A DNA stretch of 11,519 nt from Campylobacterales bacterium (GCA_027065635.1 JAMONQ010000019.1:1-11519), one strand, 5' to 3'; shown: positions 1 to 7,483, numbered from the stretch's first letter. The notes: a model not told the origin generated them from the sequence alone. Numbers and translations: made by a program.

Positions 1-258
1 GTTTCAGTGGGAACGATTGGTAAGTATGTCGGCAGCAAGGAGAGAGTGTGGTATGACTATCGGAAAAAGCTCGATTCATATGCGACACTCGATCTTACTG
101 TAGGCTATCATGACCGCCGTTCTGGTTTACGGCTTCAGCTTTCGGCGAAAAATTTGTTTGATGCGACTGTAAAATACCCGTCGCCTCCTTATAATTATGA
201 TGATGATTTTACCCAGGAGGGGCGTACGGTCATGTTGACACTGACAAAGGCATTTTAA
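1..258 (+). CDS. TonB-dependent outer-membrane receptor, C-terminal fragment
   Basis: The reading frame is open from the first base, so this is the 3' end of a gene that starts upstream; the first in-window GTG (position 7) is not a credible start. The 85 visible residues look like the last strands of a TonB-dependent receptor barrel. A strand reading YATLDLTVGY is followed by LRLQLSAKNLFD, the usual penultimate-strand signature in which 'NLFD' precedes a loop. Next come a Tyr/Pro/Asp-rich extracellular loop (KYPSPPYNYDDDF) and a closing strand, GRTVMLTLTKAF, ending in the terminal Phe typical of BAM-dependent barrels. Such receptors import iron chelates, cobalamin, other metals or glycans; the ligand cannot be told from this piece. 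The TAA stop is followed directly by the ATG of the next gene with no spacer, so the receptor is probably co-transcribed with the YfiR-like and GGDEF-EAL genes. Confidence 0.85.
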   Translation, partial: VSVGTIGKYVGSKERVWYDYRKKLDSYATLDLTVGYHDRRSGLRLQLSAKNLFDATVKYPSPPYNYDDDFTQEGRTVMLTLTKAF

Positions 259-798
259 ATGCGTTTTCTGGCGCTTGTCCTGATTTTTTTGCAATCATTG
301 TGGGGATATACCTACAATGAGCTGCTTATAGATGCACAGAGCAGAATCTATCCGAAACTACTGATGCTGGAGGAAGGAATCGCAGCGAGGCATAAAGACA
401 AACCGGTTGTTTTTACGGTGGTTTATGCACCGGAAGATGAATTTGTTGCGGAGCGGATCGTGGAGAAAATAGAGACCTATTATGACCATTCACTCGGGGG
501 CATTCCGTTCGAGGCGGATATGGCTACTTTCGATGAAGTGGACCTGGAACTCCATTCCGATGCGTTCTATATTTTAAAGGGTGATGTTGAGGATATCAGG
601 AAAACTGTGGAGTATGCTCTGCAGAAAAAGATTACGGTCTTTGTCTACGACTATAAGGATCTCAAAGAGGGTGCGCTTTTTGCGCTGACAATCGAACAGA
701 CGACGGTCATCTACCTTAACAGAGCCATTCTTCAAAAGGCGGGAGTTCTCTTCGCGCCTTCTCTCTACAGTATCGTGAGGTTCGTGGATGCAGAGTGA
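259..798 (+). CDS. Exported YfiR-like (DUF4154-type) protein, probable periplasmic regulator of the adjacent GGDEF-EAL protein
   Basis: This 179-residue protein has an N-terminal signal peptide (hydrophobic residues 3-15, likely cleavage near residue 16) and no other membrane segment. Its pattern resembles the YfiR/HmsC family. A helix near residues 24-38 is followed by a strand and helix in the position of the family's 'vlGddpf' (VVYAPEDEF). Then comes a central strand (AFYILKG), a TVFVYDYKD strand in the 'vLtvsd' position, and a final IYLNRAILQKAGVLFAPSLYSIVRFV that matches the family ending of the form INlkaAkkaGLkfssklLrlAkiv. YfiR in Pseudomonas is a periplasmic inhibitor of the diguanylate cyclase YfiN. 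The next gene encodes a YfiN-like membrane protein whose start lies 11 bases inside this gene, which supports the assignment. Unlike Pseudomonas YfiR it contains no cysteine, so disulfide control is impossible. An AAAGG box at 246-250 lies 8 bases before the ATG. Similarity is weak; another periplasmic ligand-binding fold remains possible. Confidence 0.62.
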   Translation: MRFLALVLIFLQSLWGYTYNELLIDAQSRIYPKLLMLEEGIAARHKDKPVVFTVVYAPEDEFVAERIVEKIETYYDHSLGGIPFEADMATFDEVDLELHSDAFYILKGDVEDIRKTVEYALQKKITVFVYDYKDLKEGALFALTIEQTTVIYLNRAILQKAGVLFAPSLYSIVRFVDAE

Positions 799-2752
799 AA
801 AAGGGTATTCACTTTCTACCAAAATCATCTTCTATGTACTGTTCGTGGCGCTGGTGGTTTTGGTCTCCATGTTCCTCGTCTTCGAACATATAGGAAAGAA
901 GACACTATATGAAGTAGAAAGAGAGAAGGCCGATCTGATCGCCAAGATGTTCGCTCCCCAGATAGGAATCAATCTCTACCTCGGGTTTAACGACAAAGTC
1001 GACAAAGCGATCAAGCAGATTATGACCGAGAGGGATATTCTGGCCGTCTATCTCAAAAAAAACGGTGAAATCATAAGAAAACTCAAACGCCATACCACGG
1101 GGCTGAACGGGCAGGCTGAAACGTTTCAGGTTCAGGCTCCCATCTACGAGCCTGGCGGTGAAAAACAGATAGCTGTGCTGCAGCTTCACTATTCGAGTCT
1201 CCATTACCGTGAAATGGTGCAGAAGATGACGCGTCTGCTCCTGCTCTTTTTCTCCGTCGCAACGCTGCTGTTCATCGCGCTGGCTTATCAGATACGCAAA
1301 CGGCTCATGCCTTTGAAAAAAGTGGCCGTAGCTCTGGCCGACTACGATGTGAAGGGTAAAGAACTGGTACTTGACTGCGACAGCGACGACAAAGAGATCA
1401 AGCTCATTATCAACGCGGTGGAAGAGATGCAGGAGAATGTAAACGCCTATGCCGAGCTTCAGGAGAATATGAAGCAGATTCTATCCAAAAAAGTCGAAGA
1501 GAAGACGGCACAGCTGTGGCAGCAGCTCTATACCGATCAGCTTACCGATCTTCCCAACAGGCGCGCTTTGATGGATGACCTTTCAAAGCAGAGCGAAGCG
1601 CTGGTCGCTATCGTCAATATAGACGATTTCACGGAGATCAACGATCTTTACGGGCACAGAGCCGGTGATATTATTCTGAAAAACTTTGCAGATACTCTCA
1701 GGGAGCTCGATGCAAACAATGCCTATAGGATTTCCGGGGATGAGTTTGTCCTTATCAAGTATGGCAAATTCTACCCGGAAGAGGCGAAGGAGTTTCTCAA
1801 GTCCGTAAGAAGCAGGATAGAAAGAACCCATTTCTATTATGAGGAGAACCGGGTCGACATACGCGTCACTATCGGTGCTACGATCGAAGAAGACCCCATG
1901 ATAGAGCAGGCCGATATGGCGCTCAAAGAGGCCAGGAAACAGCGTAAGCCCATTATGATCTTCTCCTCGGAGTGGAACCTGGAGACACGATACAGAGACA
2001 ATATTTACTGGATACGCCAGATAAAGAGTGCACTTTCGCATGACAGGATCGTTCCTTATGCACAGCCGCTCTACGATATCGAGGCCAAGAGAATCAAAGG
2101 GTATGAAGTGCTTGTCAGGCTTATCAAGGAGGATGGAGAGGTGGTCTCTCCCTTCAAATTTCTGCCGCTTGCACAAAAGAGCCACCAGTACCATTTTATG
2201 ACGATGCGTATGATTGAAGAGAGCTGCGCCTTTTTCAAAGATAAAAAAGATCTTACCTTCTCCATCAACCTTTCGGTAGAAGATATATTGAATTCGGAGA
2301 CAGTCGAGTATATCAAAGAGAGAATTATCCATCACGGTGTGGCACACCGAGTGATATTTGAGTTGTTGGAGAGTGAAAATATCGAAATATTCCCGGAAGT
2401 GGAAAGATTTGTCAGCGAGATGAAAGATCTCGGGTGCCAGATCGCAATAGACGATTTCGGTACGGGGTATTCCAACTTTTCATACCTCATAAAGCTCAAA
2501 GCCGACTATATAAAGATTGACGGCTCTTTGATCAGGAACATCCATAACGACAAAAACGCGCAGGTCATCGTCGAAGCGATCGTGGACTTTGCGAAAAAGC
2601 TGGGGATTCGCACAGTGGCGGAGTTTGTCAGCAACGAAATGATATATGACAGAGTCTGTGAACTCGGTATAGATGTGGCGCAGGGGTATTACATTCAGGA
2701 GCCTGCACCTCTTGAAGAGGTCGGGAGCGGCCCAAAATCAGATATGGTATAA
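788..2752 (+). CDS. Membrane GGDEF-EAL c-di-GMP enzyme with CHASE8-like sensor and HAMP (YfiN-like)
   Basis: This 654-residue inner-membrane protein should make and/or break cyclic di-GMP. TM1 is at about residues 12-31 and TM2 at about 148-167. The periplasmic stretch between them (ADLIAKMFAPQIG, then LGFNDK) resembles the CHASE8 domain of YfiN. A HAMP-like linker (about 168-222) and a short coiled coil (about 222-245) follow. The GGDEF domain (about 248-392) has DQLT (250-253), metal-ligand D280, N285 and the GHRAGD segment, but its signature is SGDEF (316-320). No RxxD inhibitory site lies at the canonical spacing. The EAL domain (about 405-640) has EVLVR (440-444), N494, E525/E528, D555-D556 in a DDFGTGYS motif, K576 in KID, E612 and Q632, so the phosphodiesterase site looks essentially complete. 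The ATG at 788 overlaps the YfiR-like gene by 11 bases, implying translational coupling. A net phosphodiesterase or a bifunctional enzyme are both possible. Confidence 0.93.
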   Translation: MQSEKGYSLSTKIIFYVLFVALVVLVSMFLVFEHIGKKTLYEVEREKADLIAKMFAPQIGINLYLGFNDKVDKAIKQIMTERDILAVYLKKNGEIIRKLKRHTTGLNGQAETFQVQAPIYEPGGEKQIAVLQLHYSSLHYREMVQKMTRLLLLFFSVATLLFIALAYQIRKRLMPLKKVAVALADYDVKGKELVLDCDSDDKEIKLIINAVEEMQENVNAYAELQENMKQILSKKVEEKTAQLWQQLYTDQLTDLPNRRALMDDLSKQSEALVAIVNIDDFTEINDLYGHRAGDIILKNFADTLRELDANNAYRISGDEFVLIKYGKFYPEEAKEFLKSVRSRIERTHFYYEENRVDIRVTIGATIEEDPMIEQADMALKEARKQRKPIMIFSSEWNLETRYRDNIYWIRQIKSALSHDRIVPYAQPLYDIEAKRIKGYEVLVRLIKEDGEVVSPFKFLPLAQKSHQYHFMTMRMIEESCAFFKDKKDLTFSINLSVEDILNSETVEYIKERIIHHGVAHRVIFELLESENIEIFPEVERFVSEMKDLGCQIAIDDFGTGYSNFSYLIKLKADYIKIDGSLIRNIHNDKNAQVIVEAIVDFAKKLGIRTVAEFVSNEMIYDRVCELGIDVAQGYYIQEPAPLEEVGSGPKSDMV

Positions 2753-2753
2753 T
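2745..2753 (+). promoter_or_regulatory. Putative extended -10 promoter for the DUF2018-hemC operon
   Basis: TGGTATAAT is a perfect extended -10 element (TGn followed by TATAAT). It overlaps the final codons and TAA stop of the GGDEF-EAL gene. No convincing -35 box lies upstream; in Campylobacterota sigma-70 promoters the -35 is often weak or absent, which is established for Helicobacter and Campylobacter. The predicted start near 2760 would give a leader of about 54 bases before the DUF2018 ATG. It is the best promoter candidate for the long operon that follows. Confidence 0.5.
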
Positions 2754-2767
2754 AACCCTTTTTGTAA

Positions 2768-2780
2768 TACCGTATCGGTA
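2768..2780 (+). promoter_or_regulatory. Short dyad (TACCG-TAT-CGGTA) in the leader of the DUF2018-hemC operon
   Basis: A 5-base perfect inverted repeat with a 3-base centre lies about 15 bases downstream of the putative -10 box, inside the predicted 5' leader. As RNA it would form only a small hairpin with no U-tract, so it is unlikely to terminate transcription. As DNA it could be a half-site pair for a repressor. A dyad this short can arise by chance. Confidence 0.25.
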
Positions 2781-2813
2781 GATAATAAATGATTATATCA
2801 AGAAGGTGTAAAT

Positions 2814-3095
2814 ATGTTGTTCGATGATCTGGAAGATATCTTCTCCGGCGGTTCTCCCAAGGCGAAATTTTTCGATATTGTATACAATGCCAACAGGAAC
2901 CTGGTAGAGGCCGAGCTTGAAAAAATGGTTGAGCGGATCTGCGTTCTCGAGGCGATGCTCGAAGAGAAAATGGGTGAAGAGGAGATAGAAGAGGAGGTTC
3001 GTAAACGCTCTTACCTTCCTTCGGAAGAGCTCGATAACTGCAAAAACAGTAAATTTATAGAGTTGACCGCAAACATTCTGACGCAGAATGAGTAG
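2814..3095 (+). CDS. DUF2018 family protein (H. pylori HP0242-like)
   Basis: A small, soluble, all-helical protein of 93 residues with no signal peptide. It aligns by eye with H. pylori HP0242 (92 residues, DUF2018). The pattern DIVYNANRNLVEAELEKM corresponds to DIIFHASKKLSKKELERL, the C-terminal ANILTQNE corresponds to ANILSGNE, and the middle of both is a Glu-rich helix (here residues about 50-63). HP0242 is known structurally as a homodimer with an intertwined, pseudo-knotted helical fold; its cellular role is unknown. It is the first gene of the block, has a good AGAAGG ribosome binding site at 2801-2806, 7 bases before the ATG, and overlaps the next gene by 8 bases. Its place upstream of the prenyl synthase and haem genes matches H. 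pylori. Family assignment is firm; function is not known. Confidence 0.9.
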   Translation: MLFDDLEDIFSGGSPKAKFFDIVYNANRNLVEAELEKMVERICVLEAMLEEKMGEEEIEEEVRKRSYLPSEELDNCKNSKFIELTANILTQNE

Positions 3096-3516
3096 AACCT
3101 TTTTCGCGGTATTTTTCGTCCTGTTGCTTACTCCTCTTTTTGGAGCCGGCGACGGATGGGACCACTATGCGACATTCAGTCTTGAAAAAGATCAGAAGCA
3201 GACGATCGAGATACATGAAGGCAAACGCATCCATCGGCTGACGTTTCGTTGGACCCTGTATAAAAACGGGGGTCTGGTCATGCATGTAAATTACGACAAG
3301 CACAGCTACCAGCCGCTTTTGTATGCCCGCTATCGGCTCGACTCTTATAAAATCGACCTCTTTCCGAAAGCGGACGATGCCTCGAGACAAAACTTTGAGA
3401 CGCCCTATGCACTCATAGCTTTCAAAGCGTTCGACGGCAAAAAGAGGAGAGCGGCTCTCGATCTTATGATAAAAGATTACGGAATGAGCGAGATTTTTTA
3501 CGCGGAAGGAAAGTGA
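3088..3516 (+). CDS. Secreted or periplasmic protein of unknown function (HP0241-position homologue)
   Basis: A 142-residue protein starting with a clear signal peptide: MSRTFF, a hydrophobic core to about residue 17, and probable cleavage after FGA near residue 20. The mature part (about 120 residues) is rich in alternating hydrophobic residues and aromatics (HRLTFRWTLYKNGGLVMHVNY; LLYARYRLDSYKIDLF), suggesting a small beta-rich domain. It has no cysteine and no further membrane segment. No enzymatic motif is recognised. In H. pylori the gene at this place (HP0241) is also an uncharacterised protein, so it is likely the orthologue by synteny, but I could not align them here. The ATG overlaps the DUF2018 stop region by 8 bases and lacks a strong ribosome binding site, which suggests translation is coupled to the upstream gene. 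Confidence 0.75.
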   Translation: MSRTFFAVFFVLLLTPLFGAGDGWDHYATFSLEKDQKQTIEIHEGKRIHRLTFRWTLYKNGGLVMHVNYDKHSYQPLLYARYRLDSYKIDLFPKADDASRQNFETPYALIAFKAFDGKKRRAALDLMIKDYGMSEIFYAEGK

Positions 3517-3522
3517 AAAAGA

Positions 3523-4419
3523 ATGTTGGAACGTGTAGAATCAGTGATGAAAAGTTTTGTAACAGGGCTCTGTAATCAAGAGGTTTTAAAACTCTACGAA
3601 AACCTGCCTCACGGAAAAAGACTGCGTGCGAAACTGGTTTTGAAAATTGCGGGAAGCGGTGAAGAGGCGGTGCGTCTTGCCGCTATTATCGAGATGATAC
3701 ACGCAGCCAGCCTCCTTCATGACGATGTGATCGATGATGCCATGGTTCGCAGAGGGGTCGCTTCTCTCAATGCCACGGAAGGAAGCAAACAGGCCGTAAT
3801 GATGGGCGATATACTCTATTCGAAGGGCTTTGAAGAGCTTGTGGATTTCGAGCGTCAGATAGCAAAAAAGGTTGCATCCGCCGTTACACAGCTCAGTATC
3901 GGAGAGATGATGGATGTGCGCCTCTCAAAGCGTTTCCAGCCCGACCCCGATGCCTATATGCAGATGATCTACCAAAAGACAGCTGCACTTATAGAAGCGA
4001 CTGCCGCATCCGCTGCCATGCTTGCCGGCAAAGAGGCGCATATCTATGCCGTCTACGGCAGAAACCTCGGCATCGCTTTTCAGATCGTGGATGATATACT
4101 CGATATTTCACAAAGCAGTGAACAGCTCGGAAAGCCTGCGATGCACGATTTCGAAGAGGGTAAAACGACACTTCCGTATATCTATCTTTACGAAGCGCTC
4201 GACAAGGATGGGAAAGAGCGTTTGATATCTCTTCACGGAAAGAGACTCGATGATGACGAGAAGGAGTGGATAAAAGCGGCGATGGAGGAGAGCGGGGCAC
4301 TGCAAAAAGCATATATGTATGCCAGGGAGCTTGGGGATGAAGCGGTCTCCTTGATGCAGGGAGTCGGTGAGACCTCTTTGGCCGATATCGTCACAGCTAT
4401 GATTGAGAGGGATTTTTGA
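3523..4419 (+). CDS. ispB: Long-chain polyprenyl diphosphate synthase (octaprenyl type)
   Basis: This 298-residue trans-prenyltransferase elongates an allylic diphosphate with isopentenyl diphosphate, most likely to make the menaquinone side chain. The first Asp-rich motif is DDVIDD (67-72) and the second is DDILD (190-194). The GKRLR diphosphate-binding segment is at 31-35 and the KT pair at 152-153. The residues four and five places before the first Asp motif are small (A62, S63), which in this family lets the chain grow long; a farnesyl or geranylgeranyl synthase would usually carry bulky aromatics there. Chain length cannot be fixed from sequence alone. The gene starts 6 bases after the previous stop, with an AAGGAAAG box near 3506-3513. 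It ends in TGATG shared with hemA. Co-location with haem genes fits shared supply of respiratory cofactors. Confidence 0.92.
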   Translation: MLERVESVMKSFVTGLCNQEVLKLYENLPHGKRLRAKLVLKIAGSGEEAVRLAAIIEMIHAASLLHDDVIDDAMVRRGVASLNATEGSKQAVMMGDILYSKGFEELVDFERQIAKKVASAVTQLSIGEMMDVRLSKRFQPDPDAYMQMIYQKTAALIEATAASAAMLAGKEAHIYAVYGRNLGIAFQIVDDILDISQSSEQLGKPAMHDFEEGKTTLPYIYLYEALDKDGKERLISLHGKRLDDDEKEWIKAAMEESGALQKAYMYARELGDEAVSLMQGVGETSLADIVTAMIERDF

Positions 4420-5726
4420 TGCAGTATGTAGTAGTCAGCTTTTCACACAAAAATACCGATATCGAAGTCAGAGAGAAACTGGCTTTCCCGGATGATGAAG
4501 AGAAGAGAAAGGCGCTTTCGAGCCTGCTGAAGACCGAAGGGGTCAACGAAGCGGTTCTTCTGTCTACCTGCAACAGGGTCGAATTTTTGGCAAGTACTTC
4601 CAACCCCTCCGCCGCCCTGCACGCAATATTTGAAATTCTCCATCTTCACAGCGGTCTCTCGATAGAGGAGTTGGAAGGGCGGGCCGATATCTATGAAGAC
4701 GAGGGGGCCGTACACCACGTCTTTTCCGTCGCATCCTCCCTCGACAGCCTTGTCGTCGGAGAGACCCAGATCGCCGGCCAGCTGAAAGATGCATTCAGAT
4801 TTGCCTTCGAAAACAACTTCTGTTCGCAGAAGATCTCCAGGCTGATCCACTATGCGTTCAAATGCGCTGCCGATGTCCGTAATACGACAGAAATTTCCAA
4901 AAACCCGGTCTCGGTCGCCGGTGCCGCCGTTTCACAGGCGAAAGAGGTGATGGGCGGCAACCTCGGAGGTTTTACCGGGCTGGTCGTAGGGGCCGGTGAG
5001 ATGAGTGAGATCGTAGCGAAACACCTTGTCGCCAACGGCTGCAACGTCATCATTTTCAACCGTTCCATGGAGAATGCGAAGAAGATCGCCGATGCGATAA
5101 AAGATCATGTCGATATCGAACCGTTTCACGCTCTCGGCGACTATATCAACCGTTACAGGCTTCTTTTTACGGCGACCGGTGCACCGCACCAGGTCATTAC
5201 GCAGAGTATGGTGGAGCCGACATCGTTCGAGAGACACTGGTTCGACCTGGCGGTTCCGAGAGACATAGAGGATATAGACGATATATCGGTGAATATCTAT
5301 GCGGTAGATGATCTGAAAGAGATCGTAGACAGCAACCTCGCGCTGAGAAAAGAGCAGGCACGAAAAGCTTACGAAATCGTTGGCCGGTATACGATAGAGT
5401 TTTTCAAATGGCTTCAAACCCTGATGATCGATCCGCTTATAAAAGATGTAAGAGAGCAGGCGCGCAGAGCCGCTATGGCGGAGATAGAACGGGCGGTCAA
5501 AAAGGGCTTCATCCCTCCGGAGACGCAGAAAAATGTCGAAAAGCTTGTCCACAATGCATTCAACAAGTTCCTGCATACGCCGACAAAACAGCTCAGAGAT
5601 GTCGCCGAGCAGCCTCGTGCCGATACGATCATCGAGGCGATGAAATATATCTTCAAGACCGATGCAGAGGTGAAGATGGTCGATAAATACAAGTGTGAAT
5701 TCGTAATGAAGGATGATATAAGATGA
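4419..5726 (+). CDS. hemA: Glutamyl-tRNA reductase
   Basis: This 435-residue enzyme reduces glutamyl-tRNA(Glu) with NADPH to glutamate-1-semialdehyde, the first committed step of the C5 tetrapyrrole pathway. The catalytic cysteine is C51 in the STCNRVEF motif. The SLVVGETQI block (110-118) forms part of the active site. The NADPH-binding glycine motif is GAGEMSE (191-197) and the DLAVPRDI block is at 276-283. The C-terminal 100 residues form the helical dimerisation domain. Length is normal for the family. I chose the ATG at 4419, which shares one base with the ispB stop (TGATG), over the TTG one codon earlier: AGAGG at 4406-4410 sits 8 bases before this ATG and other GluTRs begin with a similar M-x-Y/L-V-V/I-V-S motif. 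The stop forms an ATGA overlap with proS. Confidence 0.97.
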   Translation: MQYVVVSFSHKNTDIEVREKLAFPDDEEKRKALSSLLKTEGVNEAVLLSTCNRVEFLASTSNPSAALHAIFEILHLHSGLSIEELEGRADIYEDEGAVHHVFSVASSLDSLVVGETQIAGQLKDAFRFAFENNFCSQKISRLIHYAFKCAADVRNTTEISKNPVSVAGAAVSQAKEVMGGNLGGFTGLVVGAGEMSEIVAKHLVANGCNVIIFNRSMENAKKIADAIKDHVDIEPFHALGDYINRYRLLFTATGAPHQVITQSMVEPTSFERHWFDLAVPRDIEDIDDISVNIYAVDDLKEIVDSNLALRKEQARKAYEIVGRYTIEFFKWLQTLMIDPLIKDVREQARRAAMAEIERAVKKGFIPPETQKNVEKLVHNAFNKFLHTPTKQLRDVAEQPRADTIIEAMKYIFKTDAEVKMVDKYKCEFVMKDDIR

Positions 5727-7483
5727 GGTTTTCAAAACTGCTGATCCCCACGCTGAAAGAGGCGCCGAAAGATGCCGTGCTTCCAAGCCATATCTATCTG
5801 GTAAGAGGAGGGTTTATCTTTCAGGTCGCCAGCGGCATCTACGATTTTCTTCCTTTGGGCAAAAGAGTTTTGGATAAGGTCAGGGCCATCGTGAAAGAGG
5901 AGCTCGATGCCGCGGGCTGCCAGGAGGTCCAACTCGGTTTCGTCACCCCTGCTGAGCTCTGGAAAAAGAGCGGGCGCTATGAAAAATACGGGGCCGAACT
6001 TCTGCGTTTCGAGGACAGAAAAGGGAACGAATTCGTCCTGGGACCGACACACGAAGAGATGATGGTGGAGCTTGCGGGGCAGTTCGTGAACAGCTACAAG
6101 CAGCTCCCTTTGAATCTCTACCAGATCAACCTGAAGTTCCGGGACGAAGCGCGGCCCCGTTTCGGCCTGATGAGGGGGCGTGAATTTATCATGAAAGACG
6201 GCTACAGCTTCCATGCCGACCGGGAGGATATGGTGCGGGAGTTCGAGCTGATGGAGACGACCTATCGAAAGATTTTCACCCGTATGGGGCTTGATTTCCG
6301 GGTGGTCGAGGCCGACAGCGGAGCCATCGGAGGCGAAGGCAGCAAAGAGTTCATGGTGCTGGCCGACAGCGGTGAAGACACCATCGTGGTCTGCGATGGC
6401 TGCGACTACGCCGCCAATATCGAAGCGGCCAGGCGCTCGGAGAGCGAGGATGTTCCGGAGGCCCCCGAAGCGGACCTGACGAAGTTTCATACTCCGGGGG
6501 TGACTTCGATAGAGGAGCTGGCGCACTTTTTTCATGTAGACCCTTACTATCTGCTCAAATGTGTCGCCAAAAAAGCTCTCTATGACGAGGGCAGAAGTGA
6601 GATCGTCCTCTTTTTCCTCAGAGGAAGCGACGAGTTGCAGGAGACCAAGGCGGCGAACAGCGTAGGCGCCAACGAACTGGAGGACGCGACGGAGGAGGAG
6701 CTCGAAGCCGCGGGTCTCGTTCCGGGATATATGGGGCCGGTCTCTATCATGCGAAACGAACCGGAAGAGGGCAAAGCACCGTTTTCGGCACTTGTGGCCG
6801 ATCTTGGTGTTCCGATGATTTTCGACAACTCCCTGAAGGGAGCGAAGCAGATGATCTGCGGGGCCAACGAACCGGACTATCACATAGTCGGTGCAGATCT
6901 GGATATTTTGAACGAAGAGAAGTTCGCCGATCTCGTGCAGGTGAAAGAGGGTGACATCTGTGCAAAATGCGGCGGCAGGCTCTCCTATACAAAAGGGATT
7001 GAAGTGGGGCATATCTTCCAGCTCGGTACCCGCTACTCCGAGCCGCTCGGGGCCAGCTTCCTCGACAGGGACGGCAAATCGAAGCCTTTTGTCATGGGGA
7101 CATACGGTATCGGTGTGAGCCGGCTTCTGGCAGCGGTTATAGAGCAGCACCACGATGACAAAGGCTCCATCTGGCCTGCGAGTGTCGCACCTTTTGAAGC
7201 GGTGGTCGTTGTAGGAAATGTCAAAGACGAGGCACAGCTTTCTGCCGGAGAGAAGATCTACGAAGCGCTGAAGGCAAAAGGGGTCGATGTCCTCCTGGAC
7301 GACAGGCCTGAGCGGTTCGGATTCAAAATGAAAGATTTTGAGCTTATCGGTTTTCCGTATGCAGTGGTCGTGGGCAAGAGGTTGTCTGAGGGTAAAGTGG
7401 AGATAGTGGCGCGTGCCGGGCTGAACCGGACAGAGGCGGATACAGAGGAGGCGGCAGAGAGAGTCGCCAAACTGCTGGGATGA
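5723..7483 (+). CDS. proS: Prolyl-tRNA synthetase with editing (INS) domain
   Basis: This 586-residue class II aminoacyl-tRNA synthetase is of the bacterial type that carries an inserted editing domain. The N-terminal catalytic part shows GPTHEE (107-112), motif 2 FRDEARPRFGLMRGREF (139-155), and KDGYSF (158-163). The INS (YbaK-like) domain at about 220-400 hydrolyses mischarged Ala-tRNA(Pro); it contains LLKC with K279, the position of the editing lysine in E. coli ProRS. Two CxxC pairs flank it (C224/C227 and C413/C416) and may bind zinc or simply be structural. Motif 3 is GIGVSRLLAAVIEQ (462-475), followed by the C-terminal anticodon-binding domain (about 490-586). It overlaps hemA by ATGA and ends in an ATGA overlap with fxsA. 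It is in its usual Campylobacterota place between hemA and hemC. Confidence 0.97.
   Translation: MRFSKLLIPTLKEAPKDAVLPSHIYLVRGGFIFQVASGIYDFLPLGKRVLDKVRAIVKEELDAAGCQEVQLGFVTPAELWKKSGRYEKYGAELLRFEDRKGNEFVLGPTHEEMMVELAGQFVNSYKQLPLNLYQINLKFRDEARPRFGLMRGREFIMKDGYSFHADREDMVREFELMETTYRKIFTRMGLDFRVVEADSGAIGGEGSKEFMVLADSGEDTIVVCDGCDYAANIEAARRSESEDVPEAPEADLTKFHTPGVTSIEELAHFFHVDPYYLLKCVAKKALYDEGRSEIVLFFLRGSDELQETKAANSVGANELEDATEEELEAAGLVPGYMGPVSIMRNEPEEGKAPFSALVADLGVPMIFDNSLKGAKQMICGANEPDYHIVGADLDILNEEKFADLVQVKEGDICAKCGGRLSYTKGIEVGHIFQLGTRYSEPLGASFLDRDGKSKPFVMGTYGIGVSRLLAAVIEQHHDDKGSIWPASVAPFEAVVVVGNVKDEAQLSAGEKIYEALKAKGVDVLLDDRPERFGFKMKDFELIGFPYAVVVGKRLSEGKVEIVARAGLNRTEADTEEAAERVAKLLG

Noticed and set aside
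1583..2347. A 254-codon - strand frame opposite the GGDEF-EAL gene
   Set aside because: It is antisense to a well-supported multidomain gene; its composition is that of a reversed coding frame.
2781..2786. GATAAT as an alternative -10 box, paired with TTGTAA at 2762-2767
   Set aside because: The spacer would be only 13 bases, too short for a sigma-70 promoter, and the extended -10 at 2745-2753 is better.
4416..4418. TTG as the start codon of hemA
   Set aside because: The ATG immediately after it has better spacing to the AGAGG box, overlaps the ispB stop as TGATG, and gives the usual GluTR N-terminus.
4932..5786. A 284-codon open frame on the - strand opposite hemA
   Set aside because: It runs antisense to the conserved GluTR coding sequence and into proS, with no domain and no supporting ribosome binding site.
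5732..7153. A 473-codon open frame on the - strand opposite proS
   Set aside because: It is the antisense shadow of proS, whose motifs are complete on the + strand. The translated - strand has no recognisable domain.
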